Of a stretch of 64,000 bases of DNA, positions 54,052 to 63,003 are shown in pieces. Below the pieces are notes generated by a model, which worked only from the letters and a program-made list of their open reading frames with translations, was not told the origin of the DNA and searched no databases. The position numbers and the translations under genes were made by a program. This DNA comes from Bacteroides pyogenes_A (GTDB lineage Bacteria; Bacteroidota; Bacteroidia; Bacteroidales; Bacteroidaceae), in the NCBI RefSeq assembly GCF_048595595.1, contig NZ_CP184347.1; one strand, written 5' to 3'. The number at the start of each line of letters is the position of its first letter. Position 1 is the first letter of the stretch.

Positions 54052-55101
54052 CTATTCTTCTGTTTGAATGGTAATCTCTCCCGCTATCGAGCGGTTCATC
54101 CGGAGGCGGACTTCTTCGGGGCTGTATCCGTGTCCCAACAGGAACATCAGTTTGGCGATGGCGGACTCCGTAGTGCTGTCGTATCCGCTTACCACGCCTG
54201 CTTGCAGAAGCTGGTAACCGGTTTCGTATCGTTCCATCTCTACGGTTCCGGCATTGCATTGAGTCACATTCACTATCACCACGCCTCGTTTGCTGGCTTC
54301 GCATAGCCGACGGATAAACCAGTCCTTTCGCGGAGCGTTGCCCGACCCGTAGGTTTCGAGCACCAGCGCTTTAAGTCCTTTGATTTCCAGAATGGTGGCG
54401 ACAACATCTTCCTGAATGCCGGGAAAAAGTTTCAGTACCGCCACGTTGGTGTCGAGCAGATAATGGGGAATCAGCTTGCGCCGTTCGCCGTTGACGTGAA
54501 TTTGTACATTGTTGTATTTAATATGGATGCCTGCTTCCGCCAGTACCGGGTAGTTGAACGATCCGAACGCGTTGAAATTCTCCGCACTCAGTTTGGTGGT
54601 GCGGTTTCCCCGCATCAAATGGTTCTCGAAGAAGATGCAGACTTCCGGCACGAGCGACTTCCCCTCGCCGTTGCAAGCGGCGGCTATTTCGATACTGGTC
54701 ATCAGGTTTTCTTTCCCATCCGTGCGAAGCACTCCGATAGGCAATTGCGAACCTGTCAGAATCACCGGCTTATCCAGATTCTCGAGCATGAAGCTCAGTG
54801 CCGAAGCGGTATAAGCCATCGTGTCCGTTCCGTGTAGGATGACAAATCCCCGGTATCGGTCGTAATTCTCGTAAATGATGCGCACCAGTTTCCGCCACAT
54901 GTCCGGTTCCATATCTGAAGAGTCCATCGGAGGATCGAACTGGTAGGTATCGATAGGGAATTTGAATTTCAGCAATTCGGGGACATGCTTTTGCAGATGT
55001 TCGAAATCAAAATTCTCTAATGCACCTGTTTCCGGGTTCTCGATCATTCCAATCGTTCCTCCGGTGTATATTAGCAATACGGAAGTGTTTGGTGCCGTCA
55101 T
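54052..55101 (-). CDS. ansA: L-asparaginase, type I
   Basis: 349 residues from MTAPNTSVLLIYTGGTIGM (55101); 23 further upstream residues in frame are not family-like. Both catalytic Thr motifs are present: YTGGTIGM near 13 and VILHGTDTMAYTASAL near 90. The enzyme hydrolyses asparagine to aspartate and ammonia. No signal peptide is present, so it is cytoplasmic (AnsA type). Minus-strand boxes TACATTTG and TAATTTTG (55129-55145) form a doubled -7 region. It is divergent from the threonine operon. Confidence 0.95.
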   Translation of the reverse strand: MTAPNTSVLLIYTGGTIGMIENPETGALENFDFEHLQKHVPELLKFKFPIDTYQFDPPMDSSDMEPDMWRKLVRIIYENYDRYRGFVILHGTDTMAYTASALSFMLENLDKPVILTGSQLPIGVLRTDGKENLMTSIEIAAACNGEGKSLVPEVCIFFENHLMRGNRTTKLSAENFNAFGSFNYPVLAEAGIHIKYNNVQIHVNGERRKLIPHYLLDTNVAVLKLFPGIQEDVVATILEIKGLKALVLETYGSGNAPRKDWFIRRLCEASKRGVVIVNVTQCNAGTVEMERYETGYQLLQAGVVSGYDSTTESAIAKLMFLLGHGYSPEEVRLRMNRSIAGEITIQTEE

Positions 55102-55265
55102 AAGCGGATATAATGCTTTTATTTTTTGCAAATGTAGCAAAATTATGGATATAAAATAGCAAAATGACATAAAAGTGCATTTGTTGTTTCGGATGCTCCG
55201 GAAAGGGGAAATGCTTTTTATTAGAAAAATATCGAAAAATGTGATAGATTGAATATTATTATTCT

Positions 55266-55273
55266 TATTTTTG
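55266..55273 (+). promoter_or_regulatory. -7 box of the threonine operon
   Basis: TATTTTTG; a convincing -33 is not visible. Transcription near 55280 would include the leader peptide below. Confidence 0.6.
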
Positions 55274-55309
55274 CGACACTTATCAATGATAAAGGTAGAA
55301 ACAGAGACT

Positions 55310-55369
55310 ATGATGAATTACTATCCACATACAGTCATGTTCATGTGCACCATGACCCTTAGGGGTTAA
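55310..55369 (+). CDS. Threonine operon leader peptide
   Basis: A 19-residue frame, MMNYYPHTVMFMCTMTLRG, with three Thr and five Met, lying between the -7 box and thrA. Thr and Met both derive from homoserine, so stalling on these codons would be a fitting signal. Downstream, CCCTTAggggtTAAGGG (starting inside the last codons) and GCCTAtgtaagTAGGC (about 55404-55419) can form mutually placed hairpins before a T-rich stretch (AAAATTTTAGTTTTAG). The attenuation model is inferred; the frame itself is plain. Confidence 0.65.
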   Translation: MMNYYPHTVMFMCTMTLRG

Positions 55370-55529
55370 GGGATAGTATTTGTGTATCTACGCGATTCAC
55401 GCCTATGTAAGTAGGCAAAATTCAAAATTTTAGTTTTAGTTGGCAAGGAGATTAAATGAGCCGGTTATATTCTGCCGCTCCATGTCTCGCTTCTGTAGAT
55501 TGCCGGCTTGTATCTGTAAAACAACAATC

Positions 55530-57965
55530 ATGAAAGTAATGAAATTCGGCGGAACGTCTGTGGGTTCCGCAAAAAGCATATTAAACGTAAAGAGAATCGT
55601 TGAGGCTGCCGGCGATCCGGTAATCGTAGTCGTTTCCGCATTGGGAGGAATTACCGACAAATTGATACATACGTCGAAGATGGCGGCGGCCGGAGATTCG
55701 GGGTATGAGGAAGCCTTCGGTGAGATTGTCCGCCGCCATGAAGAGATGGTGGAGGATATTATTCCGGCGGGTGAAAGGAAACATGTGTTGAAACAGCGGA
55801 TCGGGGAATTGCTGAATGAGTTGAGAGACATCTTTCAGGGAATTTTCCTCATCAAAGATCTCTCGCCGAAAACATCCGATACGATAGTAAGCTACGGCGA
55901 GCGGCTTTCTTCCATTATTGTCGCCGAACTGATTGAAGGAGCCGAACGGTTCGATTCCCGCGCATTCGTCAAGACGGAGAAGAAGCACAGCAAGCACACA
56001 TTGGACAAAGATCTGACGAACCGGCTGGTGAGAGAAACGTTTCGTTCCATTCCCAAGGTGGCGGTAGTGCCCGGCTTTATCTCTTCGGACAAAACAACGG
56101 GAGAGGTGACAAATCTCGGACGCGGCGGTTCGGACTATACGGCAGCGGTGATTGCCGCCGCGCTCGATGCCGACAGTCTGGAAATATGGACGGATGTAGA
56201 TGGCTTCATGACTGCCGATCCGCGTGTAATCCCGAATGCTTACACCATCACCGAGCTGAGTTATGTGGAGGCCACCGAGCTTTGTAACTTCGGGGCCAAA
56301 GTCGTTTATCCGCCCACCATCTATCCGGTGTGCCATAAAAACATACCCATTCTGATAAAGAACACGTTCAATCCCGACGGAGCGGGTACGGTTATCAAGC
56401 AAGAGGTCTCCAGCCCGCAAAGCAAGGCCATCAAAGGAATCTCCTCGATCAACGATACCAGCCTCATTACGGTGCAGGGCTTGGGAATGGTCGGCGTCAT
56501 CGGTGTGAACTACCGCATCTTCAAAGTGTTGGCCAAGAACGGTATCAGTGTGTTTCTCGTTTCGCAGGCTTCTTCGGAGAACAGCACGTCCATCGGAGTG
56601 CGCACTGCCGATGCCGATCTGGCTTGCGAAGTGTTGAACGAAGAGTTCGCCAAAGAGATAGAAATGGGAGAAATCTCGCCGATGCAGGCCGAGAAAGATT
56701 TGGCAACGGTGGCCATTGTGGGCGAGAATATGAAACATACGCCGGGTATTGCCGGCAAGCTTTTCGGTACGTTGGGGCGAAACGGCATCAATGTGATCGC
56801 TTGTGCGCAGGGAGCTTCGGAGACCAACATCTCCTTTGTCATCGATTCCCGCTCGCTTCGCAAAGCGTTGAATGTGATTCACGACTCGTTTTTCCTTTCC
56901 GAGTATCAGGTACTCAACCTCTTTATCTGCGGCATCGGTACGGTAGGCGGCAGTCTGATAGAGCAAATCCGCAGCCAGCGGGAAAGGCTGATGGCGGAAA
57001 ACGGATTGAAGTTGCACGTGGTAGGCATCATCGACGGAAGTAGAGCAATGTTCGGCCGCAATGGTTTCGACCTTGCTAATTTCCGTGAAGAACTTAAAGC
57101 CCACGGGATGCCCAGCAGCCGCGAGACCATCCGCGACGAGGTGATAGGGATGAATATATTCAATTCCGTATTTGTGGATTGTACGGCGAGTCCCGATATA
57201 GCGTCGCTCTACAAAGACTTCTTGCAGCACAATATCTCTGTGGTGGCAGCCAATAAGATTGCCGCTTCTTCGGAGTATGAGAACTACCGCGAGCTGAAGA
57301 CCATCGCGCGCCGGCGTGGCGTTAAGTTTCTTTTCGAGACCAACGTGGGTGCGGGACTGCCCATCATCAATACGATCAATGATTTGATTCACAGCGGCGA
57401 CAAGATATTGAAGATCGAGGCGGTGCTTTCGGGCACGCTGAACTACATTTTCAATAAGATCAGTGCCGACCTTCCTTTCAGCCGTACCATCAGGATGGCG
57501 CAGGAGGAGCGATATTCCGAACCCGATCCGCGCATCGACCTGAGCGGAAAGGACGTCATTCGCAAGCTGGTGATTCTGGCGCGCGAGGCGGGTTACCGCA
57601 TCGATCAGGAGGATGTGGAGAAGAATCTTTTTGTACCGAACGACTTTTTCGAAGGTTCTCTGGACGACTTCTGGAAGAAAGTGCCGAGCCTCGATGCCGC
57701 TTTCGAAGAGCGTCGCCGGATTCTGGAGAAAGAACACAAGCATTGGCGCTTTGTGGCCAAGCTGGAAGAGGGGAAAGCTTCCGTCGGCCTGCAGGAGGTT
57801 GCCGCAAACCATCCGTTCTACGGACTGGAAGGCAGCAACAACATCATTCTGCTCACGACGGAACGTTATAAAGAGTATCCGATGATGATTCAGGGATACG
57901 GTGCCGGCGCCGGAGTCACCGCAGCCGGAGTATTTGCCGATATCATGAGTATAGCAAACGTATAA
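55530..57965 (+). CDS. thrA: Bifunctional aspartokinase I / homoserine dehydrogenase I
   Basis: 811 residues from MKVMKFGGTSVGSAKSILNV. The N-terminal half (1 to about 460) is the kinase, with KFGGTSVGSA, GRGGSDYTAA and two ACT domains (VQGLGMVGVIGVNYRIFKVLAKNGI; VAIVGENMKHTPGIAGKLFGTL). The C-terminal half begins near 462 with LFICGIGTVGGSLIEQIRS and includes NKIAASSEYENYRELKT and the SGTLNYIFNK signature. It directs aspartate to homoserine and is probably feedback-inhibited by threonine through the ACT domains. The gap to apgM is 2 bases. Confidence 0.96.
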   Translation: MKVMKFGGTSVGSAKSILNVKRIVEAAGDPVIVVVSALGGITDKLIHTSKMAAAGDSGYEEAFGEIVRRHEEMVEDIIPAGERKHVLKQRIGELLNELRDIFQGIFLIKDLSPKTSDTIVSYGERLSSIIVAELIEGAERFDSRAFVKTEKKHSKHTLDKDLTNRLVRETFRSIPKVAVVPGFISSDKTTGEVTNLGRGGSDYTAAVIAAALDADSLEIWTDVDGFMTADPRVIPNAYTITELSYVEATELCNFGAKVVYPPTIYPVCHKNIPILIKNTFNPDGAGTVIKQEVSSPQSKAIKGISSINDTSLITVQGLGMVGVIGVNYRIFKVLAKNGISVFLVSQASSENSTSIGVRTADADLACEVLNEEFAKEIEMGEISPMQAEKDLATVAIVGENMKHTPGIAGKLFGTLGRNGINVIACAQGASETNISFVIDSRSLRKALNVIHDSFFLSEYQVLNLFICGIGTVGGSLIEQIRSQRERLMAENGLKLHVVGIIDGSRAMFGRNGFDLANFREELKAHGMPSSRETIRDEVIGMNIFNSVFVDCTASPDIASLYKDFLQHNISVVAANKIAASSEYENYRELKTIARRRGVKFLFETNVGAGLPIINTINDLIHSGDKILKIEAVLSGTLNYIFNKISADLPFSRTIRMAQEERYSEPDPRIDLSGKDVIRKLVILAREAGYRIDQEDVEKNLFVPNDFFEGSLDDFWKKVPSLDAAFEERRRILEKEHKHWRFVAKLEEGKASVGLQEVAANHPFYGLEGSNNIILLTTERYKEYPMMIQGYGAGAGVTAAGVFADIMSIANV

Positions 57966-57967
57966 AG

Positions 57968-59203
57968 ATGAAGCATATTATCATATTGGGAGACGGCATG
58001 GCCGATTGGCCGGTGCAGTCGTTAGGCGGCAAGACTTTGTTGCAATATGCCGATACGCCGTATATGGACAAGCTCGCCCGCATGGGACGAAACGGACGTT
58101 TGGTTACCGTGCCCGAAGGTTTTCATCCCGGCAGCGAAGTCGCCAACATGTCTGTGTTGGGGTATGACCTGCCGAAAGTGTACGAAGGGCGCGGCGTGCT
58201 CGAAGCCGCCAGCATCGGTGTCGACCTGCAACCGCGCGAGATGGCGATGCGCTGTAATCTGGTGTGCGTGGAAGGGGAGATTCTGAAGAACCATTCTTCG
58301 GGACACATTTCCACCGAAGAGGCCGATGTCTTGATCCGTTTCCTGCATGAGAAGTTGGGGAACGAACGCGTACGCTTCCATACAGGTGTACAGTATCGTC
58401 ATTTATTAGTTGTCGAAGGAGGAAACAAACAATTGCACTGTACCCCTCCGCACGATGTGCCTTTGCAGCCGTTCCGCCCGTTGCTGGTGAAACCCTTGGC
58501 TCCCGAAGCGGAAGAGACGGCGGCTCTGATCAACAATCTTATACTGAAATCGCAGGAACTGCTGATGAATCATCCGTTGAACCTGCGGCGAATGGCCGAG
58601 GGAAAAGATCCTGCCAACAGCATCTGGCCGTGGAGTCCGGGCTATCGTCCGCAGATGCCTGCGCTTTCCGCCATCTTCCCGCAGATAAGAAAAGGCTCTG
58701 TGATTTCGGCGGTAGACCTCATCAACGGCATCGGGGCGTATGCCGGACTGCGTCGTATTGCGGTGGAAGGAGCGACAGGGCTGTACGATACGAACTACGA
58801 GAACAAGGTTGTCGCAGCTCTTGAGACTTTGCGAACGGATGACTTTGTCTACCTGCACATCGAAGCCAGCGATGAGGCGGGGCATGAAGGGGATGTGGCC
58901 TTGAAACTCCGAACGATTGAGAACCTCGACCGGCGCGTTGTCGGACCGATTTACGAGGCTGTGAAAGATTGGAGCGAGCCGATTGCGATTGCCGTGTTGC
59001 CCGATCATCCCACACCCTGCGAACTTCGTACGCATACGGCAGAGCCAGTTCCTTTTCTCATCTGGCATCCGGGCATCGAGCCCGACGCGGTGCAGACGTA
59101 TGACGAGGCGGCCGCCTGCGAGGGTGTTTACGGATTGCTGAAAGAAGATGAATTTATGAAGAAGTTCATGGGAGAAGGTTCTCCGGAGACTGAACGGGGA
59201 TAA
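57968..59203 (+). CDS. apgM-like phosphoglycerate mutase, probable homoserine kinase
   Basis: 411 residues of the cofactor-independent phosphoglycerate mutase superfamily. IILGDGMADWPVQSLGGKT binds metal with Asp at the N-terminus. EVANMSVLGYDLP has the nucleophile Ser, and HIEASDEAGHEGDVALKLRTIENLD and AVLPDHPTPCELRTHTAEPVPFLI supply further metal ligands. Position between thrA and thrC, with no thrB kinase in the operon, argues that this protein phosphorylates homoserine. That is inference from context; the alkaline-phosphatase-like fold could also serve glycolysis. Confidence 0.85.
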   Translation: MKHIIILGDGMADWPVQSLGGKTLLQYADTPYMDKLARMGRNGRLVTVPEGFHPGSEVANMSVLGYDLPKVYEGRGVLEAASIGVDLQPREMAMRCNLVCVEGEILKNHSSGHISTEEADVLIRFLHEKLGNERVRFHTGVQYRHLLVVEGGNKQLHCTPPHDVPLQPFRPLLVKPLAPEAEETAALINNLILKSQELLMNHPLNLRRMAEGKDPANSIWPWSPGYRPQMPALSAIFPQIRKGSVISAVDLINGIGAYAGLRRIAVEGATGLYDTNYENKVVAALETLRTDDFVYLHIEASDEAGHEGDVALKLRTIENLDRRVVGPIYEAVKDWSEPIAIAVLPDHPTPCELRTHTAEPVPFLIWHPGIEPDAVQTYDEAAACEGVYGLLKEDEFMKKFMGEGSPETERG

Positions 59204-59440
59204 CTTTTGCTTTGCAACGTACCGTCGTCATTGGCACAAGACGTGGGCAGGCTGAAAAAAGGAATAACCTTTTCTTTGCGATGTACCGTCGGTGGAAGGA
59301 TAATAAGAGCGGGTGGTTGTGGAGATGTTACGTTCTCCCTCTGATGCACTGCTGTCGGAATAATAAGGAAGACGAATGATTGTGAAAGCGTTGCGTTTTC
59401 TTTCCGGCGCATTGTCTGGGCAACCTTTTGCAGAACTTTT
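59201..59440. repeat. 64-bp repeat array R8 between the apgM-like gene and thrC
   Basis: Four blocks begin TAAC (59201), TAAC (59265), TACG (59329) and TGCG (59392). The first two share ACCGTCG at the same offset (59221, 59285). The spacing is 63-64, roughly three 21-22 units. It splits what should be a tight operon by 261 bases. No terminator or clear promoter is visible. Confidence 0.65.
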
Positions 59441-59464
59441 TTTGTCATAAAATAAAAAAGAACT

Positions 59465-60766
59465 ATGAAATATTACAGTACCAATAAAAAAACGCCGGCG
59501 GTTTCGTTGCAAGAAGCTGTGGTGAAAGGGCTTGCCGCCGACAAAGGGCTGTTTATGCCCGCAACCGTCGAAACTCTTCCGCAAGAGTTTTACGATTCGA
59601 TCGATACGCTTTCTTTTCAGGAAACAGCGTTTCGTGTGGCGGAAGCCTTCTTCGGTGAAGATGTTCCTGCGGATATTTTGCGCCAAATCGTATGCGATAC
59701 ACTGAATTTCGACGTCCCATTGGTAAGGGTGACGGAGGATATTTATTCGCTGGAACTCTTTCACGGACCGACGCTCGCCTTCAAAGATGTAGGCGCGAGG
59801 TTCATGGCGCGCTTGCTGGGTTATTTCATCCGGAAGGAGAGGCGCGGGCTGGTCGATGTGCTGGTGGCTACCTCCGGCGATACGGGAAGTGCCGTAGCCA
59901 ACGGCTTCCTCGGCGTGGAAGGGATTCGCGTGCATGTGCTTTATCCCCAAGGAAAAGTAAGTGAAATACAGGAAAAACAGTTTACCACGTTGGGACGGAA
60001 CATTACGGCGATTGAAGTGGACGGGACATTCGACGACTGTCAGGCATTGGTGAAAGCCGCTTTCATGGATGAAGAGCTTAACCGACACCTTTCCCTCACC
60101 TCCGCCAACTCCATCAATGTGGCCCGCTTTCTTCCCCAAGCTTTCTATTACTTCTATGCGTACGCGCAGTTGAAACGTATCGGAAAAGCGCAGAATGTGG
60201 TTGTTTGCGTGCCGAGCGGCAATTTCGGCAATATTACTGCCGGACTGTTTGCCAAGAAGATGGGGCTTCCCGTGAAGCGTTTCATCGCCGCCAACAACCG
60301 CAACGATATTTTTTACCGATATCTGCAAACCGGCATATACACTCCCCGTCCTTCCATTGCCACCATCGCCAATGCCATGGACGTGGGCGATCCGAGCAAT
60401 TTCGCCCGTATCATCGACCTCTACGGAAATTCCCATGCCGCCATTACCGCCGATATTTCCGGCGCTACCTATACGGACGAACAGATTCGCGAGACGGTTG
60501 CGCAGACGTGGACAACGTCCGGTTATCTTCTCGACCCGCATGGGGCGTGCGGCTACCGTGCTCTTTCGGAAAGCTTGCAACCCGGTGAAACGGGCATATT
60601 CCTCGAGACGGCGCACCCCGCCAAATTCTTGGAGACGGTGGAAGGCATTGTAGGAGAAAGGGTGGAAGTTCCTGCCAAGTTACAGGCGTTTATGAAAGGA
60701 GAGAAGCGGAGCCTGCCGATGCACAAAGATTTCGCCTCCTTCAAGCGGTACTTGCTCTCGCTGTGA
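59465..60766 (+). CDS. thrC: Threonine synthase
   Basis: PLP enzyme that turns phosphohomoserine into threonine. 433 residues, fold type II. The PLP lysine is in LFHGPTLAFKDVGARFMA (about residue 109). The phosphate cradle is VATSGDTGSAVANGF, and VCVPSGNFGNITAGLFAKKMG follows. RPSIATIANAMDVGDPSNFAR is typical of the bacterial (ThrC2) subgroup. It closes the pathway begun by thrA. Confidence 0.96.
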   Translation: MKYYSTNKKTPAVSLQEAVVKGLAADKGLFMPATVETLPQEFYDSIDTLSFQETAFRVAEAFFGEDVPADILRQIVCDTLNFDVPLVRVTEDIYSLELFHGPTLAFKDVGARFMARLLGYFIRKERRGLVDVLVATSGDTGSAVANGFLGVEGIRVHVLYPQGKVSEIQEKQFTTLGRNITAIEVDGTFDDCQALVKAAFMDEELNRHLSLTSANSINVARFLPQAFYYFYAYAQLKRIGKAQNVVVCVPSGNFGNITAGLFAKKMGLPVKRFIAANNRNDIFYRYLQTGIYTPRPSIATIANAMDVGDPSNFARIIDLYGNSHAAITADISGATYTDEQIRETVAQTWTTSGYLLDPHGACGYRALSESLQPGETGIFLETAHPAKFLETVEGIVGERVEVPAKLQAFMKGEKRSLPMHKDFASFKRYLLSL

Positions 60767-61121
60767 CGAGGAAGCGAGCTTTTCCCTCCTTGTGCGTGGC
60801 AGCCGTTTCCGCTACCGGCATTCCTTATCAAAGGCGTATGCCTCATTCAAAAGTATGCCGTTCTCCCGTTTAAAACTCTTGGAAGTCTTTCGGGAAACGG
60901 GATACCCGTACATTTAAAGGCGACCGTTTCCGGTTTTCGTTTGAAGTGAGGGCGGGGTGGTCGCGGGAAAGAACCGGTTGTCCCTTTATTGAGTTTTCGC
61001 TTCGGCGTAAAGCGGGGTTTGCTTTTTCGGTATGTTGAAGGCCTTTTTCCGGAGCACTGAGAAGATTCTTCCAGAATGTCGTAAAGCTTCTTCGGCGGAT
61101 TGGGAATTTACTTTCAGTGTC
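60767..61121. other. Gap after thrC
   Basis: GC-rich at first, then mixed. No gene or reliable terminator was found before array R3. Confidence 0.4.
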
Positions 61122-61327
61122 GAAACGGAAGCTTTGTTGGTGTGAAACAGAGCCCTGCTGATGTGAAACGGAGCCTTGTTTGTGTAAGACAGGAACTCTG
61201 TTGATGTGAAACGAATTTCAATAATTGCTCTGTAGGACTTCGCCCAGAATTGAAACAGAAGCTTTGTTTGTCTGAAACAGAGCCTCTGTGGATGTGAAAC
61301 TGAGACTTTGTTTGTGTGAAACGAAGG
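61122..61327. repeat. 22-bp degenerate tandem array R3
   Basis: GAAAC-type unit starts at 61122, 61144, 61165, 61186, 61208, 61252, 61274, 61296 and 61318, so all spacings are 21, 22 or 44. The best units read GAAACAGAGCCTCTGT, then a variable tail. The near-palindrome ACAGAGCCTCTGT is shared with R2 and R4. The gap on to 61896 contains no supported gene. Confidence 0.92.
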
Positions 61328-61896
61328 GGCAAACAGGATCTTCTTGATGAAAAATGGTCAGTGGTAACAGTATCTCCTTTTTCAATTCCATAAAGCGGTT
61401 ATAGGATACACGGGGGGAGATCGGGACAGATGCTTGCAGACATACTCCTTATAAAAGTGCTTGAAACACCGGAAACCACACGAATGGGACAAGACAGGGA
61501 TAACCATGGTTTTTGCATCACTCATACGATTGGGCTTGTCGCGGTGCCGGCAATTCTTCTCTTTAACCATATATTTTTCCTGCTGAAATGCGAGTTCCTT
61601 GCAAAAATCATCTGTCATACAATAAATCTCTGTAACTTTAGACTCTGTGAACATAGCAGTAATTGTCTAAATGTTATAAATGGATATTATAAATTTAATA
61701 CTTTTACCACTATGTTTTTAATAATCAGAAATATATTTATCAAATTATATCGAACTCCCTTATACTTAGGATGTCTCTGTCGTATACTTAGATACCCCTC
61801 TCCAGAAGGCATCGGATTCATGTTATTTATTTTTTATTGCTGATTTAAAAACATTTACTATATTTACAGTCGGTTATCTTAAACTGATATGCACCT

Positions 61897-62811
61897 ATGC
61901 GAACATTATTTACCGGAGATCCTTCTAATACGATGCAGTATTTCCCCGGTCTCTCTATCAAGATACATTGTTGCAGGTATTGGTGGCTGAAGAATTGGGA
62001 ATACAGTACGCTGTCGTTTCCTTTCTGGAGGATTTACCACAACACCAGACCCGGCGGTGTTATCGAATACCGGGGCAGTACGTATCGCATGGAGACGAAT
62101 AAGGTTTATCTTATTGCGCCCAATACGGATTACAGTTCGTGCATAGAAGGAAACAGTATCCCTCGTCAAGGAAACTGCTTGCGCGGAGGAAGTCTCGGTT
62201 CCTTATCGGAAAACATCAGGAAACAGTTGTTGGCGGAAGGGGCCATTGAACATCTATTTGTCCATTTCTCTCTCGGGTTTCCATACGACAATGCACTGAC
62301 GGGTGTTTTTTCTTTTGAATTGACGGAAAGCCTGCAAGCTAAGATCGGCTATATGCAATGCTACTTGTCGAACAACGGACAAACATCTACATTCAGTTTG
62401 GAGGCGTTTTTGAAAGTTCAGGCCCTTATCTGCGAGATACTTTTGAGTATTGATGAGAATCAATGGAAACCGAACGCAGGCGATGTTCGCATTGCGCAGG
62501 CAATCAGTTATATTGAAAGTCATTGCGAAGAGAACCTCTCCAACGAATTGTTGGCGGGTAGGGCCTGCATGGCCACCAATTCTTTTTCGCGTCTGTTTAA
62601 AAATGAGACGGGAGTTACTCTGCAAAAGTATGTAAAGAAAAAAAGGATAGACTATGCTTGTATGCTTATGACGCATACGGGTATGAGCATTGAGGAAATA
62701 GCTGCCAAAACGGGCTTCTCCAACCGTTTTCATTTTACCCGTGTGTTTTGTGAAATCATGAAAGTACCCCCCGGCAGGTATCGTGACTTGTTCATATTGC
62801 CTACTTCGTAA
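61897..62811 (+). CDS. AraC-family transcriptional regulator
   Basis: 304 residues. Residues 1-150 are a cupin-like sensing domain (FWRIYHNTRPGGVIEYRGSTYRMETNKVYLIAPNTDYSS). Residues 205-300 hold two helix-turn-helix motifs (ENLSNELLAGRACMATNSFSRLFKNETGVTLQKYVKKKRIDYA; MSIEEIAAKTGFSNRFHFTRVFCEIMKVPPGRYR). The arrangement suggests a sugar-responsive activator of the adjacent SusC-like locus 190 bases downstream; regulation of that locus is inferred. Confidence 0.92.
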   Translation: MRTLFTGDPSNTMQYFPGLSIKIHCCRYWWLKNWEYSTLSFPFWRIYHNTRPGGVIEYRGSTYRMETNKVYLIAPNTDYSSCIEGNSIPRQGNCLRGGSLGSLSENIRKQLLAEGAIEHLFVHFSLGFPYDNALTGVFSFELTESLQAKIGYMQCYLSNNGQTSTFSLEAFLKVQALICEILLSIDENQWKPNAGDVRIAQAISYIESHCEENLSNELLAGRACMATNSFSRLFKNETGVTLQKYVKKKRIDYACMLMTHTGMSIEEIAAKTGFSNRFHFTRVFCEIMKVPPGRYRDLFILPTS

Positions 62812-62959
62812 AAGCCTTTTCAAGTAGTTGGTTTTCTAAGAGTTTGTCTTTAATTTTTAGGTAGATTGGGAGAGGAAAAAACTTCCATTCATGTGGTGTA
62901 TGTTTGTTACAGATACAATATAAGTCGTATCGGATATTTATAAGCTCCAAATATTATTG

Positions 62960-62967
62960 TATGTTTG
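62960..62967 (+). promoter_or_regulatory. -7 box before the SusC-like gene
   Basis: TATGTTTG, 36 bases before the ATG at 63004; the -33 region is not clear. Confidence 0.55.
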
Positions 62968-63003
62968 CAGCCGTATTTTTATGTTAAACTAATCTAATTT
63001 TCT

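Noticed and set aside
55581..57812. A 743-codon minus-strand frame inside thrA
   Set aside because: It is a mirror of the thrA coding frame with no motif and no signal at its start.
61122..61327. Repeat array R3 as a coding repeat protein
   Set aside because: Unit spacings of 21 and 22 break any single frame, and the frames that remain open are short and unrelated.
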